From DASUPK01 sp963801055 (GTDB taxonomy: Bacteria > Actinomycetota > Thermoleophilia > Solirubrobacterales > 70-9), in the NCBI GenBank assembly GCA_963801055.1, contig CAWDDE010000009.1, positions 23,392 to 87,391 of the forward strand: a DNA stretch of 64,000 bases, in the 5' to 3' direction. A program made the translations under genes and the position numbers. Positions 49,774 through 57,529 of this stretch are shown one piece after another (position 1 is the first letter of the stretch; every line of letters begins with the position of its first letter). The notes beneath the pieces were generated by a model, which was given only the letters and a program-made list of their open reading frames with translations, ran no database searches and was not told the origin of the DNA.

Positions 49774-51189
49774 CTATTGGATCTGCTTGTCTTTGCCGGC
49801 GCCGCCGATGAGCTTGTCCTGGCCCTTGCCGCCGACGAGCTTGTCGTTGCCCTTGCCGCCGACGAGCTTGTCCTTGCCCTTGCCGCCCTTGAGCGTGTCC
49901 TTGCCCTTGCCGCCGCAGATCAGGTCGTTGCCGGCGAGGCCACTCAGCTTGTCATTGCCCGTCAGGCCGACGATTACATCCCGACCGGGCGTGCCGCTGA
50001 GCACGTCGTTGCCGGACGTCCCGACGATGGTCGCCGGGATGCCCTTGCAGGTCGGTGGCGCCGCACCTGACGGCGGCGGTGGAGGTGCGCCCAGACAACC
50101 CCCGGGCCCGACCACGTTCACGCCGGCGACCGTCTGGATGCCTTCCTGAAGGGCGCTGCACATGGGGTGTTCGGCCACCCGGCCGTAGACGCCGGGGAAG
50201 TTCGGCGTGCCACAGTCAACGCCAAAGCTTGTATCGCCGATCAGCCGGAACGCCCCGCCGCCGATCGGGGTCACGAGGGGGCCGCCGCTGTCGCCCTGGC
50301 AGGTGTCCTGGCCGCCCGCCATCTCCCCGGCGCAGACCATCGTCTCGGGATGGAAATCGCTGCCGTAGGAGGTCGGTGCGCCGCAGCTTGAATCGGCGAT
50401 TCTGTCGATGTTCACCTCGCGCAAGCTGTCGCTTCTGGGGCCGCCGGACGAGATCGCCCCCCAGCCGGTGGCCCAGGCGTTCTCGTTGCCGGGCGCCCAG
50501 AAGGAGGCCTCATCGGCGCCGGCGATCTGGATCGGGGTGGAGTTCGAGGAGGGCGACGGTGAGCTCAGCTCGGCGAAGACAACGTCCCAATCCATTGTGT
50601 TTGGGTTGAAAAGCGGCTTGCCCGAGCTGTCGGTGAAGAATAAGAGTCTGCTCCAAGCGATTTCCTGTCCTTGGCTCGAGTTAGAGAGCGTGGTGCGCCC
50701 GGTGATCGACGCCTGACGGCTGGCTGGGAAGAACGTGCCGAAGATGTCGTTGTAGACGCAGTGCGCCGCTGTGACGATGATTGTGGACGCCACCAGGGAG
50801 CCGCCGCAGAATTGTCGGTCAAGGCCATCTCCGGAGGAGGAGGCAGGATTGAGGGTGACCGCCGCCTGCCACGGCCATTCCGCGATCGTCGTTGGACCGC
50901 CGCCGAGGATCCGCTGCTGTAGATCGTTTGAGCGAGGTGCCTGGCGGTCGGCTGACGGCCGGCCGGGCGCCTCAGCCAGGAATACGCCTGGTGCGAGCTT
51001 GGGTCCCAGCTCGTATTGCCCGGCCGCGAGAGCGAAGCCGGCCGGCGGGATCAGGAGTGGCGCCGCAAGCGCCGCCCCTGCCGCGAGTAGGAGTCGCCAC
51101 TTGCGACATCGCAGGCGCCAGGCCGGAAACCAGTTGCTCGGATCTGCAATATCGGCTGGCTTCGCGGGGTCCTTTTTGACGTCCTTCAT
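49774..51189 (-). CDS. Trypsin-like serine protease with RTX calcium-binding repeats
   Basis: 471 residues. A cytoplasmic leader (PSNWFPAWRLRCRKW) precedes a membrane or signal helix LLLAAGAALAAPLLIPPAGF. The S1 protease domain starts at ILGGGPTTIAEWPWQAAV (zymogen-type N-terminus) with catalytic His in VTAAHCVYND, Asp in NTMDWDVVFAELSS and Ser in CQGDSGGPLVTP. After a Pro-rich hinge the C-terminal 95 residues are RTX-like nonapeptide repeats (GTSGNDVLSGTPGRDVIVG, then GGKGKDTLKGGKGKDKLVGG). The last six repeats are unusually Lys-rich. Calcium binding normally folds such repeats after export; an actinobacterial protease carrying them is uncommon. Confidence 0.88.
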   Translation of the reverse strand: MKDVKKDPAKPADIADPSNWFPAWRLRCRKWRLLLAAGAALAAPLLIPPAGFALAAGQYELGPKLAPGVFLAEAPGRPSADRQAPRSNDLQQRILGGGPTTIAEWPWQAAVTLNPASSSGDGLDRQFCGGSLVASTIIVTAAHCVYNDIFGTFFPASRQASITGRTTLSNSSQGQEIAWSRLLFFTDSSGKPLFNPNTMDWDVVFAELSSPSPSSNSTPIQIAGADEASFWAPGNENAWATGWGAISSGGPRSDSLREVNIDRIADSSCGAPTSYGSDFHPETMVCAGEMAGGQDTCQGDSGGPLVTPIGGGAFRLIGDTSFGVDCGTPNFPGVYGRVAEHPMCSALQEGIQTVAGVNVVGPGGCLGAPPPPPSGAAPPTCKGIPATIVGTSGNDVLSGTPGRDVIVGLTGNDKLSGLAGNDLICGGKGKDTLKGGKGKDKLVGGKGNDKLVGGKGQDKLIGGAGKDKQIQ

Positions 51190-51584
51190 CGCGTTTACCG
51201 CGTCTCCGTGTACACGTTCAGATCCATCACTTCTCCCGGGTGGCGGGGTCGAAGCCTGCCCCGCTTTCGATTGCAGCTGACAGGACGAGACCCTGCGTAT
51301 CGAGGCCAGCCTATTTCAAGGGGGCGCCTTTCAGCAGCTTCTCCGGGCGGCCCCCGACAATGCGCGAACAGCGGCTTCCCATACCATGCTGATCAGTACC
51401 TAGTGCCCGAGATCCCCGCCACTAGGGGGCAGCGCCAACCCTGAGGAAAAGGGACCAAGCACCTGGGAGCCCAGTCAGACGTCCGGCGCCACTGGCCGCA
51501 CTTCACGTACGAATGGCGATGGGCAAATAGGATGGCGGCGCTCCGCCTGGGAGGCACAAGGAAACGCCGAAGGAGGTCTCAATC
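51190..51584. other. Intergenic region with no recognisable gene
   Basis: About 395 bases between the protease and the monooxygenase-like gene. Short open stretches show no coding character or start context. CACTAGGGGGCAGCGCC near 51419 and GGCGCCTTTCAGCAGC near 51323 are incidental. AAGGAGG at 51569 belongs to the next gene. I see no repeat or RNA. Confidence 0.5.
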
Positions 51585-51884
51585 ATGCACGTCGCCGAGT
51601 TCACCCTGCACGCCAAGCCCGGTCACTTCGAGCAGGTGGTGGAGATTTACTCCGAGTTCGTCACCGAGTTCCTCAGCGACCATCCCGCGCTCAAGACGTT
51701 GCTGGTCCTCGCTGACGAGGCGAGCGGCGTGTTGCGCGGCGTCGCGGTGTACACGGATCGTGAGGCGGCGGAGGCCGTCAACAGCGACCCGGAGTTCGCC
51801 TCTTTCAACGACAGGATCGGGCCGCTGCTGGCAAGTCCAGCCGAGCGGGTCGAGCTGAAGCTCCTGCACCACTACTCGCGCTAG
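51585..51884 (+). CDS. Antibiotic biosynthesis monooxygenase-like small protein
   Basis: 99 residues beginning MHVAEFTLHAKPGHFEQVVE, a dimeric alpha-beta barrel of the ABM type: EFTLHAKPGHFEQVV, then helix EFVTEFLSDHPALKTLLVL, GVLRGVAVYTDREAAEAVN and FNDRIGPLLASPAER. Family members range from quinone monooxygenases to heme enzymes to non-catalytic proteins; no metal or heme ligands are evident here. Well-spaced AAGGAGG precedes the ATG. Lone gene. A copy of the dispersed repeat follows it. Confidence 0.75.
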   Translation: MHVAEFTLHAKPGHFEQVVEIYSEFVTEFLSDHPALKTLLVLADEASGVLRGVAVYTDREAAEAVNSDPEFASFNDRIGPLLASPAERVELKLLHHYSR

Positions 51885-51902
51885 GCGCCCGTCGGGGTCG
51901 GT

Positions 51903-51943
51903 GCTGCTTTTCCATGCAAAGCAGCTGCTTCTCGTCCAAAGCC
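51903..51943 (-). repeat. Dispersed two-hairpin repeat, copy 1 (reverse)
   Basis: Reverse complement reads GCTTTGGACGAGAAGCAGC then TGCTTTGCATGGAAAAGCAGC: both halves of the repeat found eleven times from here to the window end. Each half folds into a hairpin with loop GGACGA or GCATGG. Confidence 0.75.
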
Positions 51944-52137
51944 GGTCTTGAGGATGGGCGCCGATCAACGCAGTGAGCTGAAGGCCACCCGGATCTCCTC
52001 CGAGAAGATCTGCGGCTGTTCCCCGCCAGTTCATAAGTTCACGCCTGCGACCCGCGCTGAAGCAGAAGGGCTCTCGATGGAGTGGCTCCAGCGGGTCCCC
52101 TGCGGGGAAGAGGCAAGCCGGCTGTCTCAGGCAAAGA

Positions 52138-52590
52138 TCAGGCCTCCTGTCGCCACTCATAAGGCAGGAACTTGCCGTTGAGGGTGATCTCCACCCTGTC
52201 CCCCTTCTCGTCCGGCAGGCGCCGAACCGTGAAGCCGAAGTTGATCGCGCTCATGATCCCGTCCCCGAACTCCTCGTGGATCAGTTCCTTCAGCGCCGGG
52301 CCGTAAACCTGAACGATCTCGTATAGCCGGTAGATGGTCGGATCGGTGGGCACCGCATCGTCCAGCCCACCCCGCATCGGCACCATAGTCAGCTCCGGGA
52401 TGGCATCTTCGTGCAGGCCCAGCGCCTCAGTGACGGCACGGGCCTGGGTCTCGTCGAGCGGAAACTGACCCAGCAGGGCCGCCGTCGCCCACTCGACCGG
52501 TGCGTCCAGCCGCTCCGCCAACTCGGCCCAGCTCACCCCTCGCGAGCGCTTGGCCGCCAGAATCTCCTCGGTGAGCTGCGCGCGGGTCAT
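52138..52590 (-). CDS. cynS: Cyanase (cyanate hydratase)
   Basis: 150 residues. Converts cyanate plus bicarbonate to ammonia and CO2, cytoplasmic decamer. Close to known CynS: MTRAQLTEEILAAKRSRGVS, ALLGQFPLDETQARAVTE, VPMRGGLDDAVPTDPTIYRL, YEIVQVYGPALKELIHEEF and GDGIMSAINFGFTV. The catalytic Arg, Glu and Ser are all in these segments (Arg of IYRLYE, Glu of LIHEEF, Ser of IMSAIN). It is unlinked to cynT or cynX, so it may serve detoxification of cyanate from decomposing carbamoyl or urea, or nitrogen supply. Fits the nitrogen theme of the window (amt, amine genes). Confidence 0.95.
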   Translation of the reverse strand: MTRAQLTEEILAAKRSRGVSWAELAERLDAPVEWATAALLGQFPLDETQARAVTEALGLHEDAIPELTMVPMRGGLDDAVPTDPTIYRLYEIVQVYGPALKELIHEEFGDGIMSAINFGFTVRRLPDEKGDRVEITLNGKFLPYEWRQEA

Positions 52591-52729
52591 CGCCGGCAGC
52601 CTAACCCAGCAACCTGCTCAAGCGGTGCGGCCGCGCTGACCTGCGGCACGACTTCAAACCAGTAAGCGAGTGCCGCTTTCACCGCGGTGCGACGCCGACT
52701 CAGTCGTGGTCTTCTCCGATCACGATGTG

Positions 52730-53857
52730 TCAGCCACCGCCCTGACCTCCCGGTTTGCCTTGCGCGTACACAGGTGTACCTGATGACCGGGATGATCGAT
52801 TTGCCGGCTCGGTCCGCAGCAGTTGGAGGTACGCGATCAGCCCGGGGATGATCGGGAGCCAGAACGCGAAGAACCGGTAGCTGAGAACCCCGACGATCGC
52901 CAGTCCGGAATCGAGACCGAACCCGATCAGCGCGCCGATCATGCCGCCCTCGACGGCACCCACCCCTCCCGGGACCGGCAGGGTGTTGGCGATCATCCCG
53001 ACGAAGTAGGCCATGACGACCACGGCCACCGGAGGGGAGCCACCGAAGGCGTGCAAACAGACGAGCAGGACCGCGATGTCGAATCCCCACCAGCCGACGG
53101 CACCGAGCACCTCGATCTTTCTCGCGCGCACCATGGCGATCGCGCCCCTGACGCCGGTCGCGAGAGCGGCGGGAAGCGTCTGCATCGCTCTGCCCACCTT
53201 CGACATGCGCCCCTCGGCCGCCTTGACCCTCTTGGCGGCGCGCTGGATTCCAGCGGAGAAACGAGCGGCGAGCAGCGCCAGGACGATCACGCTCGCCCCG
53301 AAGATCGCGGGGACGATGGTGAGGGCGAAGGGGGCCTCGCCAGGGAAGATTCCGACGTAGAGCCCGACTCCCCCGACGACCAGCGTGCCCATGAACACCG
53401 CGTAGAACAGGACGAGGAAGATCGCCTCGCGCGAGACGATCTGGGCACGGGGCATGCCCATGCGGACGAGGGCCCAGACCGTGAGTGCGACTCCGCCCGC
53501 CCCGGCCGTGGCGAGGAGGCGCGTGGCGGCCAGGCCCGCCATCGTGATCCGATAGCTGTCCCGCAGGTTGATGCGGATGGAACCGGTCCCGAACACGCCC
53601 CGGAAGGCGAAGACGTAGGAGCAGAAGGACACCACCTCGAGGCCCGCGGCGAGCACCAGGAGGATCGGATCCCCCTCGTCGAGCCGATGCCAGGTCTTCT
53701 CCGCTCCGGCCAAAGCCGGAAGCAGCACGTACAGCCCGCTGATCGTGAGCAGCATCAAAACCGCGATCAGGAGCAGTGCGCGGCCGGTCGGGATCTTGGG
53801 CGCGCTCGCCGACGGGTCCCCTCCCTGACCCTCGACCGCGCTCTCCCGGGCGCTCAT
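52730..53857 (-). CDS. Lysylphosphatidylglycerol synthase TM / UPF0104 membrane protein
   Basis: 375 residues from the ATG at 53857 (a start in MNPMSARES upstream is possible). Eight or so membrane helices: LLLIAVLMLLTISGLYVLLP, LLVLAAGLEVVSFCSYVFAF, AGVVALTVWAL-type GAGGVALTVWALVRMGM, FLVLFYAVFMGTLVVGGVGL, and a C-terminal VVMAYFVGMIANTLPVPGGVGAVEG, the hallmark of the family (MprF flippase-like). EGGMIGALIGFGLDS follows. These proteins flip or export lipids or glycolipids, often beside glycosyltransferases; none are here. Alone in its direction. Confidence 0.82.
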   Translation of the reverse strand: MSARESAVEGQGGDPSASAPKIPTGRALLLIAVLMLLTISGLYVLLPALAGAEKTWHRLDEGDPILLVLAAGLEVVSFCSYVFAFRGVFGTGSIRINLRDSYRITMAGLAATRLLATAGAGGVALTVWALVRMGMPRAQIVSREAIFLVLFYAVFMGTLVVGGVGLYVGIFPGEAPFALTIVPAIFGASVIVLALLAARFSAGIQRAAKRVKAAEGRMSKVGRAMQTLPAALATGVRGAIAMVRARKIEVLGAVGWWGFDIAVLLVCLHAFGGSPPVAVVVMAYFVGMIANTLPVPGGVGAVEGGMIGALIGFGLDSGLAIVGVLSYRFFAFWLPIIPGLIAYLQLLRTEPANRSSRSSGTPVYAQGKPGGQGGG

Positions 53858-53892
53858 TGGATTGACCCTACTCGTCGCTGTCGGGTTGATCA

Positions 53893-53917
53893 TCTTGCAG
53901 GGAAAGCAGCGACTTCG
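53893..53917. repeat. Dispersed repeat, copy 2 (partial)
   Basis: TTGCAGGGAAAGCAGCG followed by ACTTCGTCC: the GCATGG-type half in forward orientation next to a degraded, reversed GGACGA-type half, upstream of the UPF0104 gene. Confidence 0.55.
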
Positions 53918-53949
53918 TCCGTACTCGACCAGAGAGAGGTGTGGACGGT

Positions 53950-53972
53950 TTTGGGGTCTATAGAGCCCCAAA
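53950..53972. terminator. Hairpin downstream of the hydrolase gene
   Basis: TTTGGGG-TCTATAGAG-CCCCAAA, a 7-bp stem about 45 bases past the stop of the leftward hydrolase gene. Stable but with no T-run, so terminator function is only likely. Confidence 0.4.
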
Positions 53973-54016
53973 CAGTCCAAAATTCGAAGGGCTAGGTCGG
54001 CGACTTTTGGCGGGTC

Positions 54017-54991
54017 TTAGGCTGGGCGGGCCGGGGTGAAGAAGTCGATGAGCAGTTGATTGACGCGTTCAGCCTCGTCGTGATGAACCCAATGCGACGA
54101 GTTCGGCAGGCGCTCGACGCGGTCGAGGTTGGGCACGTCGTCGCGGCCGGGCTCGGCCAGCTTGGGGCCGAGGAAGCGATCGCGCTGTCCCCAGATGACG
54201 AGCGTGGGCGAGGAGATCGGGCGAATTGCCGCTTTGGCCTTCTTCGGAGGCGTTCGCACCGAGCAGCGGTAGTAGTTGATCATCGCGGTGGCCGCCCCTG
54301 GCTGCGACCAGGCCGCGACGTAGCGATCCATCTCCTGCGGCGTATAGGCGGGGCGGGCGTCGCGCAGGAAGCGCCGGAAGAACTGAAAGCGTCCGGCGCG
54401 CACCTGGCTATCGGGCAGCCCCGGTAGCGCGAAGTAGAAGAAGTACCAGCTTCTCCGAAGCTGGCCCGGGTGAGGCAGTTCCCTCTGGAGCGTCCGCGGA
54501 TGGGCCGCGTCGAGGATGGCCAGACGGTCGACTACCTCCGGATGGTTCATCGCCATGGTCCAGGCGATGGTTCCGCCCCAGTCGTGACCCACCACGAACG
54601 CGGACTCGGCACCGCGCTCGCGGATGAGACCGCGGATGTCGTCGGCGAGCTTGTCGGCGCTGTAGGCCGCCACGCCGGGCGGCCGCGATGACAGGTTGTA
54701 GCCGCGCGTGTCGGGCGCGACGACTCGAAAGCCCGCCGCCGCGAGAGGCGCGATCTGCAGCCGCCAGCCGAACCAAAACTCCGGGAAGCCGTGCAGCAGA
54801 ACGACCAACGGCCCATCGCCCGCCTCGACGTAATGCAACTTCACCTCGCCGAGTTCGGCGTATCCCTCGCGCAGCTCGGTTCCGTCGTCGGGCACCAGGC
54901 CGGTGAACGTGTCGGCGAGTCCTGTCGACAGGTTCTGGGCCTCCGAGGCCGAGCCTTCGGGCGTGGACATGCGCCTGGGCGACGAGCTCAT
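54017..54991 (-). CDS. Alpha/beta hydrolase, epoxide hydrolase-like
   Basis: 324 residues from the ATG at 54991. Starts with a polar tail (SEAQNLSTGLADTFTG), then the alpha/beta-hydrolase core: PLVVLLHGFPEFWFGWRLQI (oxyanion region HGFPEFW, typical of epoxide hydrolases), VVAPDTRGYNLSSRPPGV, nucleophile elbow VVGHDWGGTIAWTMAM with Asp, and the His of NSSHWVHHDEAERV. LVIWGQRDRFLGPKLAEPGR holds the acid. Epoxide hydrolase or dehalogenase are both possible; the HDWGG elbow favours epoxide hydrolase. The gene is not linked to a pathway. Confidence 0.85.
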   Translation of the reverse strand: MSSSPRRMSTPEGSASEAQNLSTGLADTFTGLVPDDGTELREGYAELGEVKLHYVEAGDGPLVVLLHGFPEFWFGWRLQIAPLAAAGFRVVAPDTRGYNLSSRPPGVAAYSADKLADDIRGLIRERGAESAFVVGHDWGGTIAWTMAMNHPEVVDRLAILDAAHPRTLQRELPHPGQLRRSWYFFYFALPGLPDSQVRAGRFQFFRRFLRDARPAYTPQEMDRYVAAWSQPGAATAMINYYRCSVRTPPKKAKAAIRPISSPTLVIWGQRDRFLGPKLAEPGRDDVPNLDRVERLPNSSHWVHHDEAERVNQLLIDFFTPARPA

Positions 54992-55173
54992 GACGATCTC
55001 CTCTCCAAACTGACGAGCGTGGTGGCGCACGAAGATTATTCCTCTCGCCTCCACGTCGCGCCCGTGAAATGCCCTGGTCGGCACCCTAGTCGGCCCGTTG
55101 TCTCCCTCGGAGCGTGGGGAAGCATGGGGGGGTCCAGCCGGCGACATTCAGGCTCCTTCGGGCCATGCAGAGC

Positions 55174-55223
55174 GCCGCTTCTCGTCCAAAAGCAGCGCCC
55201 CCGCTTTGCATGGAAAGCGACGG
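55174..55223. repeat. Dispersed repeat, copy 3
   Basis: GCCGCTTCTCGTCCAAAAGCAGCG (reversed GGACGA half) followed by CCGCTTTGCATGGAAAGCGACGG (forward GCATGG half). It ends 18 bases before the GATACT box of the small gene at 55257. Confidence 0.8.
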
Positions 55224-55256
55224 TTTCCGGGTAGTTCGCGAGATACTGGGCGGGCA

Positions 55257-55418
55257 ATGTCGAAGGAATACGTGGAGAGCCTGCCGAGTCGATGGGAGTC
55301 GCTCAAGGCCAGGCGGGTCCAGGGCATCGGCGGGGTCACCGGCAAGGCGGTCGCGCTCTCGCTCATTGGGGGAGCCGTCTACGGCGTGATCAAGCTGGTG
55401 GAGCTGGTCACCGACTAG
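55257..55418 (+). CDS. Small membrane-associated protein with SnoaL-type start region
   Basis: 53 residues: MSKEYVESLPSRWESLKARR, then GGVTGKAVALSLIGGAVYGV and a short end. It has one hydrophobic helix. Its upstream DNA (CGCGAGATACTGGGCGGGCA) and first codons (ATGTCGAAGGAATACGTGGAG) are those of the SnoaL-like genes near the window end, but the body is unrelated. GATACT lies exactly 9 bases before the ATG, as in the SnoaL genes, suggesting a leaderless mRNA. The start may have been captured from a SnoaL cassette. Function unknown. Confidence 0.65.
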   Translation: MSKEYVESLPSRWESLKARRVQGIGGVTGKAVALSLIGGAVYGVIKLVELVTD

Positions 55419-55491
55419 ACCCGCAGAGCGACGCCAGGGGCCGATCCATACTCACCTCCATCGGCCAGCCGTCACCCTCCAAGCCGCCGGA

Positions 55492-55956
55492 CTAACGGGA
55501 GTAGACGCCACCACCGCCTTGCTTGGCTCCCTTGAACCTGAACGTCCGCGAGACAGTGTCGATCGCGCCTGTGGTCGGGTCTGTGGCTGTGAGCGTCTCG
55601 GTAAGCCGGAACTTGCCGGGGTTGGCCTTCATCAGCTTGAGCAGCGCCCCCTTGACCGTGACATAGAGGCCGAACTGCTGACCTGCAGCGAACGATCCGG
55701 AATCTGAGAACGACGCCTTTCCGCCCATGCCCTTGAGAACCCCGGTGCCCGTCACGTCGCAGTTGACGGAGCAGACGGCGAGTGGCTGAATCCGCTTGGC
55801 GACCTTCAACTTCCCAGTCGTGGTGAAGTTGACTATCGCGCCGGACTTGGTGGCGACCGGTCCCGCACTCGCGGTTGCGCCCGCCGCGCCGACCAATCCA
55901 GCACACAGGACCACCGTGACCGCCCAGCAACGTGCCCGAAGTCCTCTATTTCTCAT
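55492..55956 (-). CDS. Secreted protein, unknown
   Basis: 154 residues. Signal peptide MRNRGLRARCWAVTVVLCAG cleaved near ASA. The mature part is beta-rich with alternating Thr/Gly strands: GAIVNFTTTGKLKVAKRIQ, two cysteines in LAVCSVNCDVTGTGVLKGM (a probable disulfide), FGLYVTVKGALLKLMKANP and LTETLTATDPTTGAIDTVS. It ends FKGAKQGGGGVYSR. Looks like a small extracellular beta-sandwich; such domains are common in Thermoleophilia but have no assigned role. Confidence 0.7.
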   Translation of the reverse strand: MRNRGLRARCWAVTVVLCAGLVGAAGATASAGPVATKSGAIVNFTTTGKLKVAKRIQPLAVCSVNCDVTGTGVLKGMGGKASFSDSGSFAAGQQFGLYVTVKGALLKLMKANPGKFRLTETLTATDPTTGAIDTVSRTFRFKGAKQGGGGVYSR

Positions 55957-56020
55957 TAGGGCCAAACTAGTTCCCTCCCCGCTCCCGCATCCGTAGTACG
56001 ACACATTATCCCTAGCCGGT

Positions 56021-56050
56021 GCCCTCGAAGCCGCCGGGCTGCGCCAGTAG
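56021..56050 (+). pseudogene. SnoaL-like gene 3' remnant
   Basis: GCC CTC GAA GCC GCC GGG CTG CGC CAG TAG reads ALEAAGLRQ-stop, the exact C-terminus of the SnoaL-like genes near 59.6-60 kb (EALEAAGLRE). No upstream body remains, so this is a 3' scar of a lost cassette. Confidence 0.6.
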
Positions 56051-56059
56051 GCGAAGGGC

Positions 56060-56467
56060 TTAGTCGAGGTCGCGCTCGCGCTCGGCCGCCCGCTCGCCGT
56101 GGAACTCGGCCGCACGCTGCTCGCGCCCCGCGCGCTCCTCAACCTCGGCGGCACGCCGTTCGCGCTCCTCCGCTTCCTTGGCGTGCCTTTCCGCGGCCGC
56201 CGCATGTTCCGCCGCGCTTTCGCGTTCGTGTTCGGCCTCGTCATGCTTCTCCGTCGCCGTAACGGCGTGGGCCTCGGCTTCCTGGCGGTGTCCGGCGACC
56301 TCGTTGCGCAGCCGCTCGCGCTCACGTTCGCGCTCGCGACGCCGTCTCTCGACCGATCGTCGGGTCGCGAGCAGCACCAGCGCGACCACGACCACGACGG
56401 CGATAACGATGGCGATCACGGCAATCGCTGACACGTCTCCTTCGTACCCACCCGGACCCTCCCGCAC
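56060..56467 (-). CDS. Membrane-anchored, highly charged helical protein
   Basis: Up to 135 residues. After MREGPGGYEGDVS a membrane helix AIAVIAIVIAVVVVVALVLL is followed by an uninterrupted charged helix of about 90 residues, with Glu/Arg/Ala/His repeats such as AEHAAAAERHAKEAEERER. This resembles small anchored coiled coils and gas-vesicle-like or DUF-type envelope proteins. A GTG inside (VSAIAVIAIV) may be the start. Strong codon bias for GCG, GAG and CGC supports coding. Function unknown. Confidence 0.65.
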   Translation of the reverse strand: MREGPGGYEGDVSAIAVIAIVIAVVVVVALVLLATRRSVERRRRERERERERLRNEVAGHRQEAEAHAVTATEKHDEAEHERESAAEHAAAAERHAKEAEERERRAAEVEERAGREQRAAEFHGERAAERERDLD

Positions 56468-56792
56468 ACCTCGGCGTCATCCGCACCGGCGTACGCGGGA
56501 GTGCGCGAGTCTCTCACCTGACCCGATAGGTCCAGCGATTTCTTGTTGCCGACTTCTGCTTTCCATGCGGAGCGAAATAGTCGCTTTGGACGAATAGCGG
56601 CTATTGGCTCGAACACGAGCCGGTCATGGACAAGGAGAGTGAGGAGCGGATTCGGGACGCGCTCAAGCCCCTGCAGATCTAGGATCAGCTGTCGGCGCCT
56701 AGTCCGCAAGCTCGGACAAGAGGGGTCGGGGGGGAACCCGAATGGAGGCCCTGTCGTTGACCGCCCTCGGAGGAGCGAGTTAGGGTCAGGCT
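56468..56792. other. Intergenic region with a repeat copy
   Basis: About 325 bases. Contains a dispersed repeat copy (56552-56606): reversed GCATGG-type half CTTCTGCTTTCCATGC and forward half TCGCTTTGGACGAATAGCGG. An 18-codon open stretch from ATG 56626 (MDKESEERIRDALKPLQI) has no support. GCCCTCGGAGGAGC precedes the next gene. Confidence 0.5.
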
Positions 56793-57245
56793 GTGGCGAA
56801 GCTCGTCCTCGGCGTTGCACTCATCTGCGTCGCTAGCGTGCTGGTCGCCGGTTGTGGTGCGGGAGATGTCGGACACGCCGTGGGAATTGAAGGCCCCAAG
56901 AGCGTGGATGAATTGAGGTCGGAGACAACCCTGCGCGAGTTCAGCAACGCTCTGCAAGACGAGGACTGGAGCAGGGCTTGCGGTCGAATGACCCCGGCTG
57001 CCGTTGATCAGCTCTTCTCACTCGCAGGCGGGAGCGCGGCACAGGCTTCCGGGAAGGAGAGCGAGATCTGCGAGCCACTCATCGAGGGGATTTTCAAGGG
57101 CGGCGACGTTCCCGATCTTCAGCCAAAGAAGGTGACCAGGCAAAACAACCGCGTCGTGGTCGAGACGACCGCTGGGGAGACCTTCGTGCTCTCCAAAGAC
57201 GCGCTCGACATCGACCACTTCCCGCCGCCGCAACAGAAGCGGTAA
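56793..57245 (+). CDS. Putative lipoprotein, unknown
   Basis: 150 residues from a GTG start. The signal MAKLVLGVALICVASVLV ends in the lipobox VAGC, so it is an exported lipid-anchored protein. The mature part is one alpha-beta domain: SETTLREFSNALQDEDWSRAC, AAVDQLFSLAGGSAAQASG, then VTRQNNRVVVETTAGETFVLS. Two cysteines (RACGRMTP and SEICEPLIEG) may pair. The REFSNALQDEDWSRACG segment resembles NTF2-like or DUF4878-type lipoproteins; not certain. Confidence 0.75.
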   Translation: MAKLVLGVALICVASVLVAGCGAGDVGHAVGIEGPKSVDELRSETTLREFSNALQDEDWSRACGRMTPAAVDQLFSLAGGSAAQASGKESEICEPLIEGIFKGGDVPDLQPKKVTRQNNRVVVETTAGETFVLSKDALDIDHFPPPQQKR

Positions 57246-57376
57246 GTCGGGAGTCTCGGCGCCGAGACTCGGCCCCTTGCCCAGGAACCCGGCCGTGCGC
57301 TGGCTTCGGCGGGGTGTCCAGACGCATGGTTGGGGGTTGGCCCCCAGGTCACCCTGCGCGAGATACTGCGTGTGCG

Positions 57377-57529
57377 ATGTCGCAGGAGAACGTGGAGATC
57401 ATCGTGCGGGGAGTCGAGGCGGTAAACCGACGAGATGTAGATGCTTTCGTCATGAGTCGCTGTGACGACTCGCAGAGTGTGCTGCTGGAGTTGCTAGGAG
57501 CGCCAGCAACCTCGGGAAAGTCCACTTGA
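57377..57529 (+). pseudogene. Truncated SnoaL-like gene (first 25 codons)
   Basis: MSQENVEIIVRGVEAVNRRD and VDAFV match the first part of SnoaL-like proteins, then the text diverges into SRCDDSQSVLLELLGAPA and stops at 57529. Only about 50 codons remain of about 130. GATACT sits 9 bases before the ATG, as in the intact copies, so it may still be transcribed leaderlessly. The stop overlaps the TTG start of the aminotransferase (TTGA), so this stump could now act as a translated leader for that gene. Confidence 0.7.

Noticed and set aside
49800..49920. DNA tandem repeat as a separate element
   Set aside because: The near-repeats are the codons of the RTX nonapeptides of the protease.
56626..56682. 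18-codon open frame after repeat copy 4
   Set aside because: No ribosome site, no GATACT signal and too short to support.
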